Below, one piece after another: positions 22,576-33,839 of a stretch of DNA of 64,000 nucleotides; positions within the stretch are counted from its first letter, which is position 1; each line of letters begins with the position of its first letter. Source of the DNA: Datisca glomerata (taxonomy: Eukaryota; Streptophyta; Magnoliopsida; Cucurbitales; Datiscaceae); assembly GCA_003255025.1 (NCBI GenBank), contig QANY01008965.1, forward strand, positions 248,001 to 312,000, written 5' to 3'. The notes beneath the pieces are model-generated. The model made no database searches. It was not told the origin of the DNA and was given only the letters and a program-made list of their open reading frames with translations. The translations under genes and the position numbers were made by a program.

Positions 22576-22960
22576 AAGTTAGTTAAGATTACCTCATTTA
22601 TTATGCATCTTTACCACCTCAAGAGTTTTCATGGATTGAGTAATGAGGCACTATCAGGGTTGCTTGAGTCATTGCGTAAAGCTAGATGGGAGTTGCCAAA
22701 AATATTTTATGAAGCTGCAAAGATTATAAAAAAGTTGGGTCTTGGGTATGAAAAGATACATGCTTATCCAAATGACTGCATATTATATTGGAAAGATAAA
22801 GAACAAGAACAATCATGTTCTACTTGTGGTACTTTCAGGTGGATAATCAAGGAGGGTGATAGTACAAAACTGCTGACCATATGAAATGGCATCATGTAGA
22901 GCGCACTGAAGATGGTGTTTTAAGACATTCTGCTGATTCGACTGCTTGAAAATCTGCTTC
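22576..22960 (+). pseudogene. TNP2-like CACTA transposase fragment
   Basis: The open frame contains HLYHLKSFHGLSNEALSGLL, LPKIFYEAAKIIKKLGLGYE and HAYPNDCILYWKDKEQEQSC..CGTFRW. This is the N-terminal part of TNP2-type transposases, including the conserved CPNDCxLYW and C..CG pair. After a frame change near 22868 the sequence continues ADHMKWHHVERTEDGVLRH, the next conserved block, although the intervening residues of the family are missing. A tryptophan codon has become TGA at about 22948. Confidence 0.85.
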
Positions 22961-23061
22961 TAGAGCTATAAGAATTATTTTTAAGTCTACATATGTTAAT
23001 ATTTTTATTTTTTCAACTATATTTGTCACATACGCGATCGAATTGTTTATTTGGATTGTAG

Positions 23062-23420
23062 GAGAAAATGCAAGAACTTCTGGCAGCCCAAACGCATGAT
23101 GGGAATAATATCACCCTAGAGATGCATTTTCTGAAGTCATGGGTCCATAGCATCCTGGACGAGTCCGTGGAATGGAACTAGGTCCTACTGCCACCAGTGT
23201 ATTTGGATCGCAGAGCAGACGCCAGCTTTCTGAAGAGGCGTTCGTTCCACATGCAAAACATGAGAGAGTTAAGTCACAGAGTCATGAACTTCAAGATGGT
23301 CAAGTTCAACTTCAATCCCAAGTTGCGTGCCTTATGAAAATTATGCAAGCACAAAATCCTTCGATCTCATTCTCCGACGTTGATCATGTAAGATTTCTAA
23401 GGAATATATATTTTACGTGA
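23062..23420 (+). pseudogene. Transposase_24-type CACTA protein remnant
   Basis: Fragments read DAFSEVMGP, GRVRGMELGPTATSVFG and then a glutamine-rich helix (SHELQDGQVQLQSQVACLMK). The block resembles the (D)xxGPEHPGRVRGxG segment and coiled coil of the accessory transposase family in plant CACTA elements. Frame changes occur around 23130-23170. The 82-residue frame at 23172-23420 is only its last part. Confidence 0.7.
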
Positions 23421-24047
23421 TTATAAATTATGTTTATTCCAACACTAATACTAATTTTGTTCATTTTTTATGTGTTTCTAGGATTCTGGAGATCCCCTCT
23501 CAGTTTCATGATCGCATAAAGTTCAATTACGATGAAAAATACTATATTTGCTTAATTTTGAACTTATATTATTTTATTTTTAGAATTTGTGAATGTTTCA
23601 TTGATGGATCTTGAATCTTTAAAATTTATAAACATTTAAAATGTAATAGTTTGTGAATATTGAATTGATGGGTTCTGAACTATTGAAATTTTTGTATTGA
23701 TATATTCTGAAATCTGTGATATAGAATGTATTTTAAAACATGTATTTTTGTAAATTATGAGATGTTTAAAAAACAGAAAAAATTCTGACCAAAATTAATC
23801 TTTTTGGCGGCGATTTTGGAGCTTATAGTGGCGGTTTAAAACCGTCGGTAAATAATTTTTTCAGCTTCTCGGCATTTGGCGGTGGATTTAAATCGCTGGG
23901 AAAGGGAAAGAAAACCGCCACCAAAGATCCCTTTTTGTCGGCGGTTCTCCGGTGATTGGGATAATCGCCGCCAAAAACCTTTACGACAGTGGATAAAACC
24001 GTAATAGACAAATAAAACTACTGCCATAAATCATTTTTCTTGTAGTG

Positions 24048-26804
24048 TGCAATAGGCGGAACAAAATTATAGGGTTTGAAAATTTGGGGGTTTTATAAAA
24101 TCAGGGTGTAGCAACATGAGAATCAAAGGAATCCATTATAATCATGACAATCATAGTAAAAACTATGTTAATGAGTATATGAATCATAAAGCTTATAAAA
24201 ATATCGTACATGACTTAATGTTTAATATTCTGTTTATTGCAATTGATTAACCAAATGCTAAGAAGATGTTGAAAGAAAACCGAATTACAGTTGGATTTGG
24301 TCGGAAATGGTAGGTGACGATGAAAGCTTGGCTCTTGAGTTCCTCTTATTTTGCGTCGGCAGATATGGAGAACCGTCGGTCGAAATGAAGAACATGAATG
24401 GTCTCGTGTTCCTTGATTTTGCGACGGTAGAAATTTACATTGCAAATTCAGTTGCAGGTGTCTTCTTCAGAAATTGAGGACGAAATGGAAAATATCTTCG
24501 ACTTCGTGCTGTTCGAGTTTGCAGAAATTGAAAGGGTGTTTGCATTTGATAATTTAGTGGTTTTGATTTTGATTTTGATTTTAAGTAAATTTTGAGAGTG
24601 GATTTGTTATTATTTATTGTTTTAAATTGTTAATACATTTTTTAAATTGATGAAGGCTATTACCGGTATTTATTTTGCTGTAAACTGCTTTCAACCAAAA
24701 AATTGTCATTTTCTAATAATTTATATTCCCCGCATTAATTTAATTAGTACTTATTAGATTGCATATGTACTTAAAAATCCCATTTATTTTATCCGATTAT
24801 TTTATATAAATTTAGGTTTGCCGGTATATATTCATACTTACTTGAAAATTCTCATGTGTGCACATTGTTCATGCAACTATTATCAAATATAAATATTGAC
24901 ACTGTATAATATATCAAAAATTATTATAATAGATACATAAATTATCTAAACGGATGCATAGTTGTGCTCTATTTATACTTTTTTAATACACAAAGTGTAT
25001 CACAGAATCGATTGAGTGTCTATGTATAATCTTATTCATGCATATTTAATTTGGTTCATTATGCATTTTTGAGATAGTCGTTTTAACTTCAATGTTTACT
25101 AATATGATTAGCTAAATAAAGAATGGGTTAATTTAAGACTTACCACTTGCTTATAATTTATCATTTGATAATTGAGATAGTATTGGTAGGGAAAATATAA
25201 TTGAAGATGAATTTAAATAAATTGTTGAAAAACTCTTCATATGAATTGTTTATGGTTACTTTTGAGTTGAAGGATGACATAAAAATTTCAAAAAAATAGT
25301 TAGGGTAGTGTTGTCTCAAAATGTTTCTCTCTCTAAACTCGATTTATGTATAAAATTGATATCGAAGTAGGAAAACATGTATTTGGCAATGGCAATTTAA
25401 ATAAAATTGTTGAAAACTCATAATATGAATTGTTTATGTTTAATTTTGAGTTTAAGGATCACATAAAATTTTTTTAAGAAAAATCGCTAGGATAGAATTG
25501 TTTAAAAACCCCTCTTCCCCTTGAGCCCCACTTATATATTACTAGTCAAAATTTACGTGTTTCAGACATGTTAAACTAATTTAAAATATACATAAAAATT
25601 TGACAATGATATTAACGTTGAAATAACTATATGGTTTTTATAAAATTGTTATAGCTAAACTAAAGTAAAATAGCAATAATAATAAGTACAATAGTTTAGT
25701 TATAACGTTGAAATCGTACTGCATAACATTGATCTTCAATAGTATAAAAAGTTATTGTATTTCATTAATTTGTCATATTCTTAAGAATTATTTGTATCGT
25801 ATTAAGAGATAATTTATCTTGTTTAAAAAGATATTAATTTATATCTCTAAATTTGTTGATGTTAACTTATGTTCTTGATAATATAAATATTATATAATAT
25901 TTTATTTATTAAATTTAACAAATAAATTAGTATTGATTAAAAATAAATATTTATTGTATAAAAGATCTCAAAATTCATCATTACAGATGTCTACATTTCT
26001 AATCACATAATATTATAAGACTATCTAATTTTACAAAATATTTTAAATAAACTATTTATGAAATTTCATTATAGGAATTAAACTAGAAAATAGGTGAATT
26101 CCTTAATTGTACTATGATTTAAGAGGCTTGGTGAAAATGAAATCAAAAGTTTCTCCAATTCAACCCCGTTTAATATAACATACATGGTGTATAATATTTA
26201 ATTATTAATTTTAATTGGACAAATTATTATTGACTTGAAAATAAATATTTGTTATATAAAAGATCTTAAAATTCATCTTTATAGATATTCACAATTCGAG
26301 TCATATAATATTATAAAAATATTTAATTTTACAAACTATATAAAGAATACTAATAAAATTTAATTATAAGAATTAAATGAGAACAAATGTGAATCCCTCA
26401 TTTTTATTATGTTTTAAGAGCCCTTAAAGGGTAAGAAAGGAAATTAAAAGTTTTTCTCTTTCATGATCATTTTAATATGGTATATATACTAAACTTCTTA
26501 CACGTGAGATGCACATGGTATATCTTATAAGAAGCTAAAATTAGTATTATAGTTAAAATGAGCAATAAATAATTCCTTACTACTGTTTTCGTAAGTTGAT
26601 ATAATTTTAAAAAATAACTTCAAACCAAATTTGCGGGGCGGAATATTGTTAGATATGGAAATTTTACATTCTCATTCTTTGCACGTTAATATTCAACAAC
26701 TTCAAACTGAACCGATACTTATATAACAAAATGACACAATTTTATCCCTTGATGCTGTTTCAAATCTAATTTGTACAAGACGGTGTAGTTTTGATCATAT
26801 ACCC
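24048..26804. other. AT-rich region with internal diverged repeats
   Basis: No gene recognised. A direct pair lies at 25209-25350 and 25394-25540 (shared AATTTAAATAAA.TTGTTGAAAA, ATGAATTGTTTATG, TTTTGAGTT.AAGGAT.ACATAAAA). A second pair lies at about 25900-26160 and 26200-26470 (AAATAAATATTTxTTxTATAAAAGATCT, CATAATATTATAA, and GAATTAAA..AGAA). The second family recurs at about 60380-60720. A short TTTTGATTTTGATTTTGATTTT run is at 24562-24583. Confidence 0.6.
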
Positions 26805-27055
26805 CAGTATATTTAGAAGAAAATTAGGGATTAGGGTTCATTCTCATTCTCCGAAATCGCGACAGAGACAGAGGGAGAGATCATTCTCCAAAATCGCTGC
26901 CTTCCTCCAATGTTGCGTATCTACATTTGAGATAATCTCTCTCGGTCATATGAATTTTATGGTTCGGTTCAGTTCAGCATATGGTTGAACCATAAGTTTC
27001 AGTTCAGTTCATTTTTCTCTTAAATAATCGACCGAACTGAACTGTGAACACTCAT
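26805..27055. mobile_element. Possible hAT-type fragment
   Basis: GGTTCGGTTCAGTTCAG (26961-26977) and the inverted CGACCGAACTGAACTGTGAACACTCATAG (27031-27058) resemble the subterminal and terminal sequences of plant hAT elements. No target duplication or left terminus was identified. Confidence 0.35.
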
Positions 27056-27108
27056 AGTTTTTATATCATAGTCTAGGATTTCGATCCCATATAAACAACT
27101 TTTTTGTA

Positions 27109-27130
27109 ATATATATATATATATATATAT
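27109..27130. repeat. (TA)n microsatellite
   Basis: Eleven TA dinucleotides. Confidence 0.9.
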
Positions 27131-27780
27131 CTTCATGAATAACAATTTGTATGATTTTTCATATAAAAATATAGTTTAAACTATCAATTCCTATTATAAA
27201 AAATGTCTTTCTAAATGCATCTAGATTAGATCAATAAATATTAGTATGTTAAGATACATTGATCAAATCCACTTTCTATACGAAATTATGATATTAAGTT
27301 TAAATCTCAAGTAATTTATTGGGTTTGAAAATCTCTTTTTTAATTTTGACATTCTACAAAAGCAACGACAAAAAAACAGACATAAAACTAAAAGTCTAAT
27401 TATTCATGACCATATATAACTTGAAGGGTTAAATCTAATTCACACCCCTAAAGTTTGACCCGCTAATAATTTACCTTAAACTTTGTCTTTACAATAAAAT
27501 ACTCTTAATGCGTACACATTAGTTATTTATACCCCTAATAACTAACATCCGTTAAATATTAACAGAAAATACTTTTTTATATTTTATTTAATTCAAAACA
27601 ATAAAATTAAAATCACTCAAAATACACTTTTCCCCAATATATACAAAATCCCTAAACAAAATAGTCCCAAAGAGCTTCACTTACTTCCCCGAGCTCCACT
27701 TACTGTCTAGAATTAGTCATCCAAACGTTGTTACCATCTTAATGAGTTGAAAGTTGGCATGAACACGTCTTTTGTGGATT
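27131..27780. other. Spacer with a repeat-like segment
   Basis: 27420-27560 reads CACCCCTAAAGTTTGACC ... TTTACCTTAAACTTTG ... ATACCCCTAATAAC, a phrase pattern common in dispersed plant repeats. No gene. Confidence 0.4.
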
Positions 27781-27814
27781 AATGGCTGCAGTAGTGATTA
27801 CCAAATCTCGGTTT

Positions 27815-28190
27815 AAGAATGTTTCTGTTGGGTGTTTGAATGTACTTCCTTTGTGGAAGTACCTAAAAGGAAATCTCCTATAACACCCGAAATGCTCGTC
27901 AACTTAAGACAACAGTATCAGATTCTGATTCAGTTTCTTCTTCACACTCAACCAATGAGACCCCAAAGGACAGAAATCCTGAAGTCCTTGTTCACAAATC
28001 ATCCCGTAGTCTACTGCCAGAGGAACGAATGATCGCCATGCCATCAAACAAATGACATGAAAAGACTTTGGTGTGAGGTGGGTGTTGAGGTTAATATCCT
28101 CCATTTCACATTTTTTAAGAAGAAATCTGATCGAGTTGCATGTTACTCTCTTTCTCGACTTCATTTAATTTTTATTTCTTCTATTTATAC
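27815..28190 (+). pseudogene. Coding-like remnant, unrecognised
   Basis: One frame reads VSDSDSVSSSHSTNETPKDR then NPEVLVHKSSRSLLPEER, and after a frame change NILHFTFFKKKSDRVACY and SRLHLIFISS. The phosphorylation-type serine-rich character and the continuous sense suggest an exon of a former gene, but I cannot name the family. Base composition is less AT-rich than its surroundings. Confidence 0.3.
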
Positions 28191-28191
28191 T

Positions 28192-28249
28192 GATGTACCA
28201 GTAGTAATTGAGAAGATTGTGATGTACCAGTAGTAATTGAGAAGATTGT
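28192..28249. repeat. 29-bp perfect tandem duplication
   Basis: GATGTACCAGTAGTAATTGA plus GAAGATTGT, at 28192-28220 and 28221-28249. Confidence 0.95.
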
Positions 28250-29109
28250 GATGTTTTGGGTTCTGGTCATAGAAAAGAATTAAAATAAAAATACTATTGA
28301 AACGTGATTTCATTAAACTCTTTCATCTCCACAACCATTTTCTTTAGTTTTCTATTGTCAATTTGTTAGGTATGAAAGGAATTATGATGTAATTTCTTAA
28401 TCTCTTGATAAGTATAATTTAGGAATTCAAGGCTCATTATCTTCAGTAAAATGAATTTAGTAATTTATTAATAAAGTCATTAAGAGAGTGTAAATGAGCA
28501 ATTATCAATTACGAATTAATGTATAAACAACAACTTAGAATACTTAATTTTTGCGTGCAGTCATTCTTAATATGAACATATTAATTGAAAGATCTTCAAC
28601 GAAAAATCAGTGAAATCAAGCTCATTTTTTAAATTTAAAATGTTTCTCCAGAATGGTGTCTTTTTATAGATGTTATAGATTAATTAATATCTAATTCTAA
28701 TAATAATAATTCTCAGTAAAATAACCAAATAAGTTTGAGCATGTTGAAATTGTACCGTAAATATCGGGGCGTTAGGCTGGAGTTGCATAGAAAGGGGCAC
28801 AAAATTTTTAAACATCATGTTATTTGACATAGTATTACATGAAAGATAATTTATACATTTTGATAACTTTAAAATTTTGAATAAAACAAATAAAATTCAA
28901 TTTGCTTTATTAAAATTAAATGAGTCAAATAGTATATAATTTGGATGTTTTATAAATTTGAATGGGAAAATACCAAAGAAATTTCCTGTTTTATTAATTA
29001 GAATTTAGAAGGGGTAAAAAAACATAATTTTATCCATTTATATATATATTTTTATACATAATATGAGAAAAATAACACAATGAAAAGGGGCAATTAATCA
29101 CATGGTTTT
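28250..29109. other. AT-rich spacer
   Basis: Nothing recognisable apart from A/T-rich low-complexity sequence. Confidence 0.6.
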
Positions 29110-29233
29110 TAAGTGCCTCACCACGAGTAAAATTTAATTAACAAAAAAACACAAAAACACAAGTACAAGGATCATACTCGAGGACAAAAGGAAAACAATC
29201 CTAATAAACAAGCAATACTCTAAAAGAACATAT

Positions 29234-29960
29234 TTACATCCATTTGTCTAGAAGATCATACTCAATTTTAAGCCAGTTGTCATTCTTAAGAAAACAAAGT
29301 CTCTCCCTAATCATTCTTACCATTTTCATAAGCGTGATTTGGGAGTCAACTAATTTGCCTAGAAAAATTCTCTTATTCCTTTCAATCCATATACAGTAAA
29401 AGAAAACTGAAACATGCAGTTTAACATTTAAAATAACAGAAGGCTTTGGAGAAATAACAACCAAAAGCCAGCTGCAAAAAGTCTCCCAAGAGTGACCCTG
29501 GCAAACCAAATTGCATCTGTCAAATAAGCACTTAACATGAATATGGTAGTGCTGCATCTGTCAAATAAGGCACTTAACATGAATATGGTAGTGTTGCATC
29601 TGTCAAATAAGGCACTTAACATGAATATGGTAGTGTTGCATTCAAATAAAATGTGAGTAGCAGATTTTGTCCCTGAAAAGCAGAAAACACAAGCTGAACC
29701 TACAGAAGGACACCATTTAATCACATGGTTTTTAAGTGGCCAATTTATCAAGCATTGCAAGCCATACAACAAAAGAGCATTTAAGTATAGATCCCGGAAA
29801 CCAGACCAGCTTGGACCACCTAACCCTTGCCCTTTGATGTCTCATAGCAACATTAATTTTTTTCACTGAGAAGACACCACCAAACCCAGTGCCAGGTATC
29901 ATCAAATTGAGGATTAGGAGCCCTCAAATTGAGATGAAACCCCCAATGACTTAGGCTAAT
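29234..29960 (-). pseudogene. LINE ORF2 C-terminus with zf-RVT domain
   Basis: The zinc-binding residues CVFC and H..FEC are visible at about 29640-29710. The frame then runs into a 14-residue in-frame repeat (TTIFMLSALFDRCN) present three times, made by the 42-bp DNA repeat at 29513-29640. One copy lost a base, giving the frameshift between the frames at 29428-29772 and 29234-29557. The protein is non-functional. Confidence 0.75.
29513..29640. repeat. 42-bp tandem repeat, three copies
   Basis: Units start at 29513, 29554 and 29596 (GCATCTGTCAAATAAGG..); the first is 41 bp. They lie inside the LINE zf-RVT coding remnant. Confidence 0.9.
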
Positions 29961-30060
29961 AGTGAGGCTTCGACTAGGCCATCTCAACCTGCTTCCTCTA
30001 ATCAGAACAGAAAGTGGTGTATCAAGTCTAAGGCCTGAGCTCAAAACCAGATTATTACCT

Positions 30061-30832
30061 CCTTTTAAGAATAAAATGCATGCAGGATGCTACGACTCAG
30101 TAAAGAGAGAGATGTTTGTACCATTTCCCACACTGATATCACTTTTTTTTTCCTGAAAACTAAAATCTCATTCAATCAAGAATCACCAACATTACAAATG
30201 AAATTACTAAAGTATGAAAACAACATAGATCCTAAGTATTATAGCGGGAGTTCCTATAAAAAAGACACATGAAAATTAGAAACAACTATTCTAAAAGCAT
30301 GTTGATTCACGTAATATTAATAAATTAGACATTAAACTCTCATCGATTCGCTCACAAAGACAAAAAATTTAGAGAAACTAGAGATATTTATTTCTGAAAT
30401 ATTTTTAAACCCAAATCTAAAAATAATCATATAGGATTACAAAGTCTTTAAATGCGATGAATGAAAATATGAAACTCTCAAAACACGTATACTACGTAAA
30501 TAATAAAGATGTTTTAAAAAATGAAAGTTATATGAAATAAATACATAATAATAAACTACTAATCACAAGAATCACAATACCACGGCGTGTCAATTAAATT
30601 TTCGACTATAGTATACTGTCGAAGAATCTTTTTTAAAACGGCAAAAATGCGTTTTCAGAGCCCTAAAATGATGGGATTTGGCCATAAGAGGACAAGCTCG
30701 TGAAGCAAATTTGACAATTTTTGTTCATTCGCATGTTTCAAAATATGATACTTACGTGTGTGCATGATCAGTTAGGTTCAATTTTTCAATTAAAGATGAG
30801 CCGAACTGAAATATTTGGTCAGACAATATACT
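30061..30832. other. AT-rich spacer ending in hAT-like sequence
   Basis: No gene. The last part (about 30740-30832) has CCGAACTGAAATATTTGGTC. The 16 bases CGAACTGAAATATTTG (30802-30817) occur inverted at 39094-39109, on the other side of the inserted LTR element. The LTR element therefore probably landed inside a hAT-like repeat. Confidence 0.5.
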
Positions 30833-31342
30833 TGTAAGGGAAAAAATTCACCGTCTTTGAGAATCGGTCGTGAATTTCTTACATCATAATATGAAAATCA
30901 AGAGAATAATTTAGAGAGAGAGAAAATAATGACACCATAATTTACGTAGAAAACCCTAAAAGGGAAGAAAAATCACGGGGAGATATTGATAGTATTTCAT
31001 TATGGAGAAGGGGTTTACAAGGCTAATAAGTGTTGAGAGTTGTTGTTTCTTGTTTGGAGTTGCATATTGTCTCTATTTATAGGCTTTCAATCGGTTACAT
31101 AAAATATAATACAACTTATTTAATTCTATCTGAAAATAGGATCAACAGAATATTTCCTGAGATCTAGCTTATCAACGATAACAACCAAGTGAATCTTGAC
31201 TGTTTGATCAATCCAATGGTCTTATTAGCTTCTCTTTGGAGTGCCATGTCAGCAATCCATATACTTTCATTTGATTGGTCGGTTCTCGCTCTATCTTCTC
31301 TTCGATGGAGTCTTTGATCTAGATCTAAATTATTCCCGTTCA
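30833..31342 (-). repeat. 3' LTR of the LARD-like element
   Basis: 510 bp. Matches 38521-39047 over nearly its whole length; lacks about 20 bp near its U3 start (the ACATGACACGTGGCAAG segment of the partner). TATA box CTATAAATAG on the minus strand (plus 31073-31082). Confidence 0.9.
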
Positions 31343-31354
31343 TTTGCCCCCATT
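31343..31354 (-). other. Polypurine tract
   Basis: Minus strand AATGGGGGCAAA, ending directly at the TG of the 3' LTR; second-strand priming site. Confidence 0.8.
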
Positions 31355-31559
31355 ACACTTGATGAAGTCTTTCTTCATTCACATGTAATGATTTGATTCC
31401 TTGATCATTTACATTAGATTCATTGGGACCTACAATAATAATGATCTACAAAAATTATCAACAATTATAGAGAGGCTTTACCGACTGACGTGCGTTTAAG
31501 GGTTGCGTGTGCTTTCTTTTATTTCATTCTCATGTTCTCATAATAGTCTGTTCCAATGT

Positions 31560-32100
31560 TTTTAATTCTCGTCCTTGCTAAGAATATGACTTGGCTCTCC
31601 AATTTTCATTTTCGTTAAAAGCCTGATCTGGCACTTCGACCTTTGTTCCCGATAAAAATTTGATATGGTGCACGGTTTTCATCTTCACTAAGAGGTCTGA
31701 TCTAGCGCTCAATTTCCATCTTCCCCAAGAGGTCTGATCTGGCACCCGATTCCGTTCTCGTTAGGGGGTCTGGTCTGGAGCTTCAAATTCTATTTTCGCT
31801 ACAAGATCTGATCGGGAGCTTGGTTTCCGCTTTCGCTATAAGATCAAATCTGGAGCTTAGTTTTCACTTTCGCTACAAGGTCTGATCTAGAGCTTGGTTT
31901 CATTCTCACCAGGGGGTCTGATTCGACGCTTCAAATTCTGTTTTAGCTACAAGATCTGATATGGAGTTTGGTTTCCGCTTTCACTACAAGATCTAATCTG
32001 GAGCTTGGTTTCCATCCTTGTTAAAAGGTTCGATCTGGCGCTCGGTTTTGTTCTCACTAGGGGTCTGCTTCGACGCTTCAGATTCTGTTCTTTTTTACTC
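31560..32100. repeat. Array of about 13 units of 36-38 bp
   Basis: Unit approximately GGTCTGATCTGGAGCTTGG plus TTTCCGCTTTCGCTACAA. Copies begin near 31621, 31658, 31694 and onward, with an alternating variant ending GGGGGTCTG..CGCTTCAAATTC. Diverged, noncoding. Confidence 0.85.
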
Positions 32101-32830
32101 TCCCCAGTCATTTCTTTCATCGCTTCCCATCCTTGTGCTCAGGTTTAATAGCCGTTAAAATAAATTTTCCAAGCAGCTATTTAACATGTCGTTGTTAACC
32201 TTCTCATTGAGGATGCAGCTGCCATATTATCTTGTATCTTTTTGTTGAAGATGTTACCGCTGATGCAACCATATTCTCTTGTATCTTTTTATAATTTTTC
32301 CTTTCTTCCAGACATAACAAATTTTCTTTTTCCTTTATTTGTAGTTCTTTTTCCGTTGTCACTTTTTTCCATTCACATGGATTGGTTTGTTTGAAGACTT
32401 CTAGTCTTCTTTTGAAAACAACTACTGATTGTGGAGTTCCTCTAGTTTCCTTTTGCAACAACTTCATTGATAGAGTTTCCTCATTTTTTTCAATACGAGC
32501 TCATTGATAGAGTTTATCCTGTTTCTTCATTTTTCTTTTCCTTCTTTCATACATTAAGTTCTGTGACAAGAATGTTGTACAAGAAAAATAACATAATAAT
32601 TTATTGAATGAGTAAGGAATGAGTGTACCATTTCGTAATTTCATTGTAGGAGTTTGAGTTTGATGTCCCACTTCCATTGATTCAATTTCTGTCGTTTCCT
32701 TGTTTTTATTTTTCCTTCTCTTGTTTTGTATTTCTCCTTTGTACTTCAGCTTCAATCAATGTAAATACTCTGTTTGTGCAATTTTTCTTCTATTGAATTC
32801 TCTTTTTGTTGTATTGCTTTTTCAAGAACT
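32101..32830. other. Pyrimidine-rich interior of the LARD-like element
   Basis: T/C-rich low-complexity sequence with no clear tandem period. Minus-strand frames at 32204-32467 and 32501-32755 are lysine/glutamate-rich products of composition and are not supported as genes. Confidence 0.5.
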
Positions 32831-33780
32831 CAGGTTCAAATAAAGAATCATGGCCCCGTCTTTATTCTGAGAGAATGAATTGTAAACTGTCATTTTCTTT
32901 TGAGAGAAGGACTTAGGTTCAAATAAAAAACCATGGCCCCGTTTCCTCTTTAAGTGGGACTTACGAACTACCCATTTTCAGGGACTTAGGTTTAAATAAA
33001 AACCCATGGCATCGTCTTCATTTCGAGAGAATGAATTACGAGCTGCCGATTTTCTTTTGAGAGGAAGACTTATGTTCAAATAAAGAATCATGGCCTCATT
33101 TTTTTTTAAAGGGACGTACGAACTGCCTAATTTCTTTTGAGAGGAGGATTTAGGTCCAAATAAAGAATCATGACCCTGACTTCATTCTGAGAGAATGAAT
33201 TACGAACTGTCATTTTTTTTTTTAGAGAAGGACTTAGGTTTAAATGAAAAACCATGGCCCCGTTTCCTTTTTAAGAGGGACTTACGAACTGCTCATTTTT
33301 AAGGACTTAGGTTCAAATAAAGAACCATGGCCCCATCTTCATTCTGAGAGAAGGAATTATGAACTGCCCATTTTCTTTTGAGAGGAGGACTTAGATTCAA
33401 ATAAAGAACCATGATCTCATTTTTATTTTGAAAGGGACTTACGAACTGTCTATTTTCTTTTGAGAGAATGACTTATGTTTAAATAAAGAATCATGGCCCC
33501 ATATTTATTCTGAGAGAATGAATTATGAACTGTCATTTTTTTTGAGAGAATGACTTATGTTTAAATGAAAAATCATGGCCCCGTTTCCGTTTTAAAAGGG
33601 ACTTACGAACTGCCTATTTTCAAGGAATTAGTTTCAAATAAAGAACCATGGCCCCTTCTTCATTCTGAAAGAAGAAATTATGAACTGCCCATTTTCTTTC
33701 GAAAGAAGGACTTAGATTCAAATAAAAAACCATTGCCTCATTTTTATTTCCTTCTGAGAACAGCGTTCTAGACACTCCTA
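32831..33780. repeat. Array of about 12 units of 73-85 bp
   Basis: Each unit has GACTTAGGTTCAAATAAAG then AACCATGGCCCCGT, an ATTCTGAGAGAATGAATTA stretch and GAACTGCCCATTTTC. AATAAAG-type anchors recur near 32837, 32916, 32993, 33075, 33156, 33240, 33313, 33395, 33480, 33560, 33636 and 33719. Two unit types alternate (ATTCTGAGAGAAT and TTTAAGAGGGACTTACG), suggesting a higher-order repeat. Unit lengths are not multiples of three, which argues against coding. Confidence 0.9.
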
Positions 33781-33839
33781 ATGACTTAGGCTCCTTCCGT
33801 GGAACCATGACCCCATTTTGATTTACTACCACTTCATCG

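Larger units (their letters stand above)
21365..24047 (+). mobile_element. CACTA (En/Spm) deletion derivative
   Basis: It starts CACTATAAGAAAAATAG at 21365 and ends TTTTTCTTGTAGTG at 24047, the inverted CACTACAAGAAAAA terminus typical of plant CACTA elements. Flanking trinucleotides are TAC and TGC, an imperfect 3-bp duplication. Subterminal GGCGGTTTT/AAAACCGCC repeats are dense at 21440-21490 and 23800-23990. Inside are fragments of the TNP2-type transposase and of the second (Transposase_24-type) protein in the same orientation. At 2.7 kb it is far shorter than an autonomous copy and cannot encode a full transposase. Confidence 0.9.
29110..30060 (-). mobile_element. 5'-truncated L1-type LINE, 3' end
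   Basis: Minus-strand translation, with frameshifts, follows the end of plant LINE ORF2. It reads DDTWHWVW, then GVFSVKK, LVWFPGSILKCSFVVWLAML, then the zf-RVT zinc-binding module KNHVIKWCPS..CVFC..ATHILFEC, and near the end FFYCIWIERNKRIF. The last frame stops at 29234, followed on the minus strand by an AT-rich 3' UTR to about 29110. Reverse transcriptase and endonuclease are absent, as in typical truncated insertions. Confidence 0.8.

Noticed and set aside
33620..33832. Minus-strand frame with repeated AMVLYLNLSP-like peptides in the 80-bp array
   Set aside because: Unit lengths of 73-85 bp are not multiples of three, so the repeat cannot be maintained as protein repeats.
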